The notes beneath the pieces were generated by a model. It did no database searches. It worked only from the letters and a program-made list of their open reading frames with translations, and was not told the origin of the DNA. 9,264 bases of DNA from an uncultured Oscillospiraceae bacterium (GTDB taxonomy: Bacteria > Bacillota > Clostridia > Oscillospirales > Oscillospiraceae). The position numbers and the translations under genes were made by a program. Of this stretch, positions 5,964 to 9,264 are shown piece by piece; within the stretch, counting starts at the first letter, position 1; each line of letters opens with the position of its first letter. Where the stretch lies: positions 1 through 9,264 of the forward strand of contig CAJTLK010000050.1 in the NCBI GenBank assembly GCA_910577415.1, read 5' to 3'.

Positions 5964-7957
5964 AAAAGAACTCCGCCCTCAGCCGGGTATTTACCTTCCT
6001 GGTCTTCCTCTTCCTCTACGCCCCCATCATCCTGCTCATCGTCTTCTCCTTCAACCAGAATAACAGCAATGTGGCCTGGGGGGGCTTCTCCCTCCACTGG
6101 TACAAGGAGCTGTTCCACAACCGCATCATTATGCGCAGCCTCTATACCACGCTTTTGGTGTCCCTGCTCTCTACTATCGTGGCCACCATCGCCGGGACCT
6201 TTGCCGCCATCGGCTTCTATGGTCTGCGCCGCAGGATGAGGAACGTTCTCACCACGGTGAACAACATTCCCATGATGAACGCCGATATTGTCACGGGCGT
6301 CGCCATGTGCCTGTTCTTCGTGGCCTTCTTCCACCTGTGGAGCGACTTTGCCGGGTGGATAAACTCGATCCAAAACCTCTTTACCCTGCCCACCCGGCTC
6401 ACCCTGGGCTTCCCCACCCTGCTCATCGCCCACATCACCTTCAACATTCCCTATGTGCTCCTCTCGGTCAGCCCCAAGCTGCGGCAGCTGGACAAGAACC
6501 TCATCGACGCAGCCCAGGACCTGGGCTGCACCTGGTTCCAGGCGTTCTGGAAGGTCATCCTCCCCGAGATCAAGCCGGGCATCATCTCCGGCGCCCTCAC
6601 CGCCTTCACCATGAGCATCGACGACTTCATCATCAGCTACTTTACCGCCGGGTCGGCCTCCTCCACCCTGGCCATGACCATCTACGCCATGACCAAGAAG
6701 CGGGTCAGCCCGGAGATCAACGCCATCTCCACCCTGCTCTTCGTTTCGGTGCTCTTCCTGCTGGCCGTCATCAACATCCGGGAGGCCCATATGGAAAAGG
6801 TGGCCCAGCGCCGGGAGGCCCTGGCCGTCTCCGCCCCCTCGGCGGCTCCCGCCAAAAAGCCCTCCCCCGCTCTCCGCAAGCTGGCCCAAGCCGCGGCGGC
6901 TGTGGTCTGTGTGGCCGTCCTCATCGTGGCCGGAGTAGGGGCCGTCCACAACACCCGCCAGCCTGTGGTCAATGTCTGCTCCTGGGGGGAGTATATAGAC
7001 GAGGACCTCATCACCCAGTTTGAGGAGGAGACCGGCATCCTGGTCAACTACCAGACCTCCGAGAGCAACGAGGCCCTCTATTCCCTGCTCAAGAGCGGCG
7101 CGGGGGACTATGACGTCATTGTCCCCTCGGACTATATGATCTCTCAACTCATTGAGGAGGGGATGCTGGAGAAGCTGGACTACAGCCAGATCCCCAACTT
7201 CTCCCTCATTGACCCGCGCTTTCGCAACCTGCCCTACGACCCGGCCAACGAGTATACCGTCCCCTACACCTGGGGCACTGTCGGTATCATCTACAACACC
7301 ACCATGGTGGAGGAGGCGCCCACGAGCTGGAGCGTCATGTTTGACGAGAAGTACGCCGGGAATGTGCTCATGTTCCGCAACTCCCGGGACGCCATGGCTA
7401 TCGCCCTTTTGTACCTGGGCTACGACCTGAACACCACGGATGAGGCCCAGCTCCGCCAGGCCGCCGACCTTATCCTTGACGCCAAGCGCCGGGGGGTCTA
7501 TCAGGCCTTCGTCATGGACGAGATCTTCCTGAAGATGGAGGGCGGCAACGCCGCCATCGGGGCCTACTACGCCGGAGATTATCTGACCGCGGCGGAAAAC
7601 AATCCTGACCTCGGTTTCGTGGTGCCCGAGGAAGGCTCCAACTGGTTCGTGGACGCCATGTGCGTACTCAAGGACGCCCCCCATTATGACGAGGCCATGG
7701 CCTGGATCAACTTCATTGCCTCCACCAAGGCCAACCTGGCCAACATGGACATGATCTGGTACGCCTCCCCCAACACCGAGGCTCTGGAGCAGTACCCTGC
7801 CTACTATGATGAGCTGTATGAGGAGGAGCTGGACCAGGAGACTTATGAGATCATGGCCGCCCCTCCCGAAGTGCTGGAGCGGTGCCAGTCCTATGTCTCC
7901 CTCCCCCAGGAGACCCGGCGGCTCTATAACGAGCTGTGGATCCGTCTGGGGACCTGA
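5960..7957 (+). CDS. potCD: Fused polyamine permease and substrate-binding protein (PotC-PotD)
   Basis: A single 665-residue reading frame joins two normally separate transporter subunits. Residues 1-275 are a PotC-type permease with six predicted helices and an EAA loop (LIDAAQDLG at 181-189, then KVILPEIKPG at 198-207). Residues 276-308 form a basic, Ala/Pro-rich linker, and 309-329 a further hydrophobic helix. Residues 336-665 are a PotD-like periplasmic-binding-protein domain (VNVCSWGEYI at 337-346, YDVIVPSDY at 384-392, VPYTWGTVG at 434-442, WYASPNTEA at 600-608). No stop, frameshift or internal ribosome binding site separates the halves. With the PotC C-terminus inside, the positively charged linker inside and helix seven crossing outward, the binding domain would sit tethered outside, replacing a lipoprotein anchor. 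The gene overlaps potB by 4 bases and ends 12 bases before a terminator. Such fusions occur in some other Firmicutes. Confidence 0.95.
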   Translation: MKKNSALSRVFTFLVFLFLYAPIILLIVFSFNQNNSNVAWGGFSLHWYKELFHNRIIMRSLYTTLLVSLLSTIVATIAGTFAAIGFYGLRRRMRNVLTTVNNIPMMNADIVTGVAMCLFFVAFFHLWSDFAGWINSIQNLFTLPTRLTLGFPTLLIAHITFNIPYVLLSVSPKLRQLDKNLIDAAQDLGCTWFQAFWKVILPEIKPGIISGALTAFTMSIDDFIISYFTAGSASSTLAMTIYAMTKKRVSPEINAISTLLFVSVLFLLAVINIREAHMEKVAQRREALAVSAPSAAPAKKPSPALRKLAQAAAAVVCVAVLIVAGVGAVHNTRQPVVNVCSWGEYIDEDLITQFEEETGILVNYQTSESNEALYSLLKSGAGDYDVIVPSDYMISQLIEEGMLEKLDYSQIPNFSLIDPRFRNLPYDPANEYTVPYTWGTVGIIYNTTMVEEAPTSWSVMFDEKYAGNVLMFRNSRDAMAIALLYLGYDLNTTDEAQLRQAADLILDAKRRGVYQAFVMDEIFLKMEGGNAAIGAYYAGDYLTAAENNPDLGFVVPEEGSNWFVDAMCVLKDAPHYDEAMAWINFIASTKANLANMDMIWYASPNTEALEQYPAYYDELYEEELDQETYEIMAAPPEVLERCQSYVSLPQETRRLYNELWIRLGT

Positions 7958-7969
7958 CTATTTCTATAA

Positions 7970-8007
7970 AGAGAGCGGTCTAAAATGGGCCGCTCTCTCT
8001 TTTTCTT
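7970..8007 (+). terminator. Intrinsic terminator of the pot operon
   Basis: AGAGAGCGGTC (7970-7980) pairs with GGCCGCTCTCT (7988-7998) over 11 bp, including one G-T pair, around a 7-base loop. It is followed by the T-rich CTTTTTCTT. It begins 12 bases after the potCD stop codon. The end of its T tract overlaps the likely -35 box of the next gene. Confidence 0.9.
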
Positions 8008-8034
8008 GCAAAACCCGGCAAAATGGGATACACT
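8006..8034 (+). promoter_or_regulatory. Possible promoter of the ybaK-DUF308 unit
   Basis: TTGCAA (8006-8011) and TACACT (8029-8034) are separated by 17 bases, each matching four of six consensus positions. The predicted start near 8041 gives a leader of about 22 bases. Placement between a terminator and a gene supports it, but the boxes are weak. Confidence 0.5.
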
Positions 8035-8062
8035 ATGGAAAACGCACCAAGGAGGCTTTGGT

Positions 8063-8548
8063 ATGTCCATTGAGAAAGTCCGCGCGTTCTTTGCCCAAAA
8101 GGGCCGGGAGGGCGACATTTTAGAATTTGACCTCTCCTCCGCCACGGTGGAGCTGGCGGCCCAGGCCGTGGGCTGCGAGGCCAACCGCATTGCCAAGACC
8201 CTGTCCTTTGCCGTGGATGGCGGCTGCGTGCTCATCGTCTGCGCCGGGGACGCCAAGGTCAACAGCAGCGCCTTCAAATCCCGGTTTCTCACCAAGGCCA
8301 AAATGCTCACCCCCGATGAGGTCCTCACCTTCACCGGCCACGCCGTGGGTGGGGTGTGCCCCTTTGGTATTGAAAACCCCGCCGTCGCCACCTATCTGGA
8401 CGAATCTCTCCGCCGGTTTGAGACCGTCTTCCCCGCCGCCGGCAGCGACCACTCCGCCATTGAGCTGACCCTGCCCGAGCTGGAGGAGTTCTCCGGCGCC
8501 AAGGGCTGGGTGGATGTGTGCAAGGGCTGGAGGGAGGAAGAGGCATGA
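8063..8548 (+). CDS. ybaK: YbaK/EbsC family aminoacyl-tRNA deacylase
   Basis: Proteins of this family hydrolyse mischarged tRNA in trans, most often Cys-tRNA(Pro) made in error by prolyl-tRNA synthetase; some members act on other mischarged tRNAs. The 161-residue protein has the YbaK fold signatures: RIAKTLSF (42-49), with K45 at the position of the catalytic lysine of YbaK, AGDAKVN (61-67), and the substrate-loop motif GHAVGGVCPFG (92-102). The length is normal. I chose the ATG at 8063 because GGAGG (8051-8055) lies 7 bases upstream and the protein then begins like its relatives. An in-frame ATG at 7985 falls inside the preceding terminator. It overlaps the next gene by ATGA and probably shares its transcript. 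Exact tRNA specificity (Cys versus Ala and others) cannot be decided here. Confidence 0.93.
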   Translation: MSIEKVRAFFAQKGREGDILEFDLSSATVELAAQAVGCEANRIAKTLSFAVDGGCVLIVCAGDAKVNSSAFKSRFLTKAKMLTPDEVLTFTGHAVGGVCPFGIENPAVATYLDESLRRFETVFPAAGSDHSAIELTLPELEEFSGAKGWVDVCKGWREEEA

Positions 8549-9090
8549 GCGAGAAAAAAAGCTTGCTGACCGCCGCGGCGGTCTATGTCCTTCTGGGCCT
8601 GGTGCTCATCTTTTTCCCCGATCTGACGGCGGGGCTTTTCTGCACGGTGGCCGGACTGCTCCTTTTGCTATACGGCGCCATCACCGTCATCAGCTTTTTC
8701 GTCCACCGGGGCAGCAGCGGCAGCTTCGCCCTTCAGGCCGAGCTGATCCTGGGGGTGGTCTCTATTGTGGTGGGGGTCTTCTTCCTCACCCACTTTGACT
8801 TTATCATTTCCATCATCCCGGTGATCCTGGGCTTCTATATCCTCATCGATGCCCTGGTGAACCTGAAGCGGGGCCTGGATATGCGGGCTTTAGGCTACGC
8901 CGGATGGACGGCCACCCTGGTCATGTCCGCCGTATCCCTGGCCCTGGGCGGACTTATCCTCTGGGACCCCTTTGATACCGGACTGCTTCTCTGGCGCATC
9001 ATCGGCGGCGCTTTCCTCTATCTGGGCCTGTCCGATCTGTGGTCCATCTACACCTTGAACCGTCTGATCCGCCGAGCACAACAGGACTGA
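8545..9090 (+). CDS. DUF308 (HdeD-like) six-helix membrane protein
   Basis: This 181-residue protein consists almost entirely of hydrophobic helices, about six in three pairs (near 8-24, 28-53, 65-82, 86-107, 122-140 and 147-166). Short charged loops and a basic C-terminus (NRLIRRAQQD) complete it. The pattern and repeats such as LLLLLYGAITVISFF and ILGFYILIDALVNLKRG are typical of the DUF308/HdeD family. E. coli HdeD in that family is tied to acid resistance, but that does not establish the role here. I chose the ATG at 8545, which overlaps the ybaK stop as ATGA and has GGGAGGAAG upstream. An alternative GTG at 8518 would add nine residues without a ribosome binding site. It ends 4 bases before a strong terminator. 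No functional link with ybaK is evident. Confidence 0.85.
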   Translation: MSEKKSLLTAAAVYVLLGLVLIFFPDLTAGLFCTVAGLLLLLYGAITVISFFVHRGSSGSFALQAELILGVVSIVVGVFFLTHFDFIISIIPVILGFYILIDALVNLKRGLDMRALGYAGWTATLVMSAVSLALGGLILWDPFDTGLLLWRIIGGAFLYLGLSDLWSIYTLNRLIRRAQQD

Positions 9091-9094
9091 CAGC

Positions 9095-9136
9095 AAAAGG
9101 ACCGCCCTTGTCCTCCCGGACAAGGGCGGTCCTTTT
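9095..9136. terminator. Bidirectional intrinsic terminator between convergent genes
   Basis: A perfect 19-bp stem (9095-9113 with 9118-9136) closes a 4-base loop (TCCC). It has an A run on its left side and a T run (9133-9137) on its right, so it works on both strands. Flanking AGC/GCT extends the pairing past a one-base bulge. It ends the ybaK-DUF308 transcript and, read from the minus strand, the convergent gene at the right edge. Confidence 0.95.
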
Positions 9137-9183
9137 TGCTGGGGGCGTTTTTGCCGCGCCCCGGCTTTCCCCCCGGCCCCGGC

Positions 9184-9264
9184 TCAGTCGTCTCCCCGGA
9201 GAACGTTGTCGATATAGTCCGAGAGGGATTCCACGCTGTTGACGCTCTCCCCCCGCGCCATGAT
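9184..9264 (-). CDS. C-terminal end of an unidentified convergent gene (partial)
   Basis: The minus strand is open from the window edge to TGA at 9184-9186, giving 26 residues that end in SLSDYIDNVLRGDD. The acidic, helix-like tail, ordinary codon use and the bidirectional terminator 47 bases downstream support this being the tail of a real gene entering from the right. An internal ATG at 9259-9261 has no visible ribosome binding site because the window ends there. I do not recognise the family from this tail. Confidence 0.6.
   Translation of the reverse strand: MMARGESVNSVESLSDYIDNVLRGDD

Noticed and set aside
5849..7684. A 611-codon open frame antisense to potB and potCD
   Set aside because: It mirrors the GC-rich third positions of the real genes, is rich in Gly, Asp, Glu and His without family motifs, and has no ribosome binding site or promoter. 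The plus-strand frame has clear PotC and PotD motifs.
7985..8062. N-terminal extension of the YbaK-like protein from an upstream ATG
   Set aside because: That start lies within the loop of the pot terminator, upstream of the predicted transcription start, and lacks a ribosome binding site, whereas ATG 8063 has GGAGG at good spacing.

Overview
The window (9,264 bases) looks like chromosomal core DNA from a GC-rich, Gram-positive-type bacterium of the Clostridia. A gut Oscillospirales lineage is my best guess, inferred from style: strong AGGAGG-type ribosome binding sites, near-consensus sigma-A promoters, intrinsic terminators, a strong preference for C or G at third codon positions, and the Firmicutes-type set DUF177-rpmF, der-plsY and potAB plus a fused potC-potD. 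No tRNA, rRNA, CRISPR array, phage gene or transposase is visible.

Left part, minus strand (about 1-2825). A consensus promoter at 2797-2825 drives a DUF177/YceD protein and ribosomal protein L32 (rpmF), closed by a strong terminator at 1959-1988. After a GC-rich non-coding stretch that looks like a dispersed repeat, a second promoter (1760-1788) drives der (EngA, a ribosome-assembly GTPase) and plsY (glycerol-3-phosphate acyltransferase), which runs off the left edge. This block serves ribosome biogenesis and phospholipid synthesis.

Middle, plus strand. A promoter at 2844-2872, back to back with the DUF177 promoter, drives an RluA-family RNA pseudouridine synthase (2914-3879). After it comes a new promoter, then a perfect 14-bp hairpin that would sit at the very 5' end of the next transcript, then the spermidine/putrescine ABC importer: potA (ATPase), potB (permease) and one long gene encoding the PotC permease fused to the PotD substrate-binding protein. 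The three genes overlap by 8 and 4 bases, so they are probably translationally coupled. The fusion joins PotC to PotD through an extra transmembrane helix, which would place the binding domain outside the cell without a lipoprotein anchor. A terminator follows at 7970-8007.

Right part. A YbaK/EbsC-type aminoacyl-tRNA deacylase and a six-helix DUF308 membrane protein form a two-gene unit with an ATGA overlap. They end at a bidirectional hairpin terminator (9095-9136), shared with a convergent minus-strand gene of which only the last 26 codons are present.

Nothing here amounts to a wholly new system. The most notable points are the PotC-PotD fusion with its changed polyamine-pocket residues, the promoter-proximal hairpin in the pot leader, and the repeat-like block between rpmF and der.
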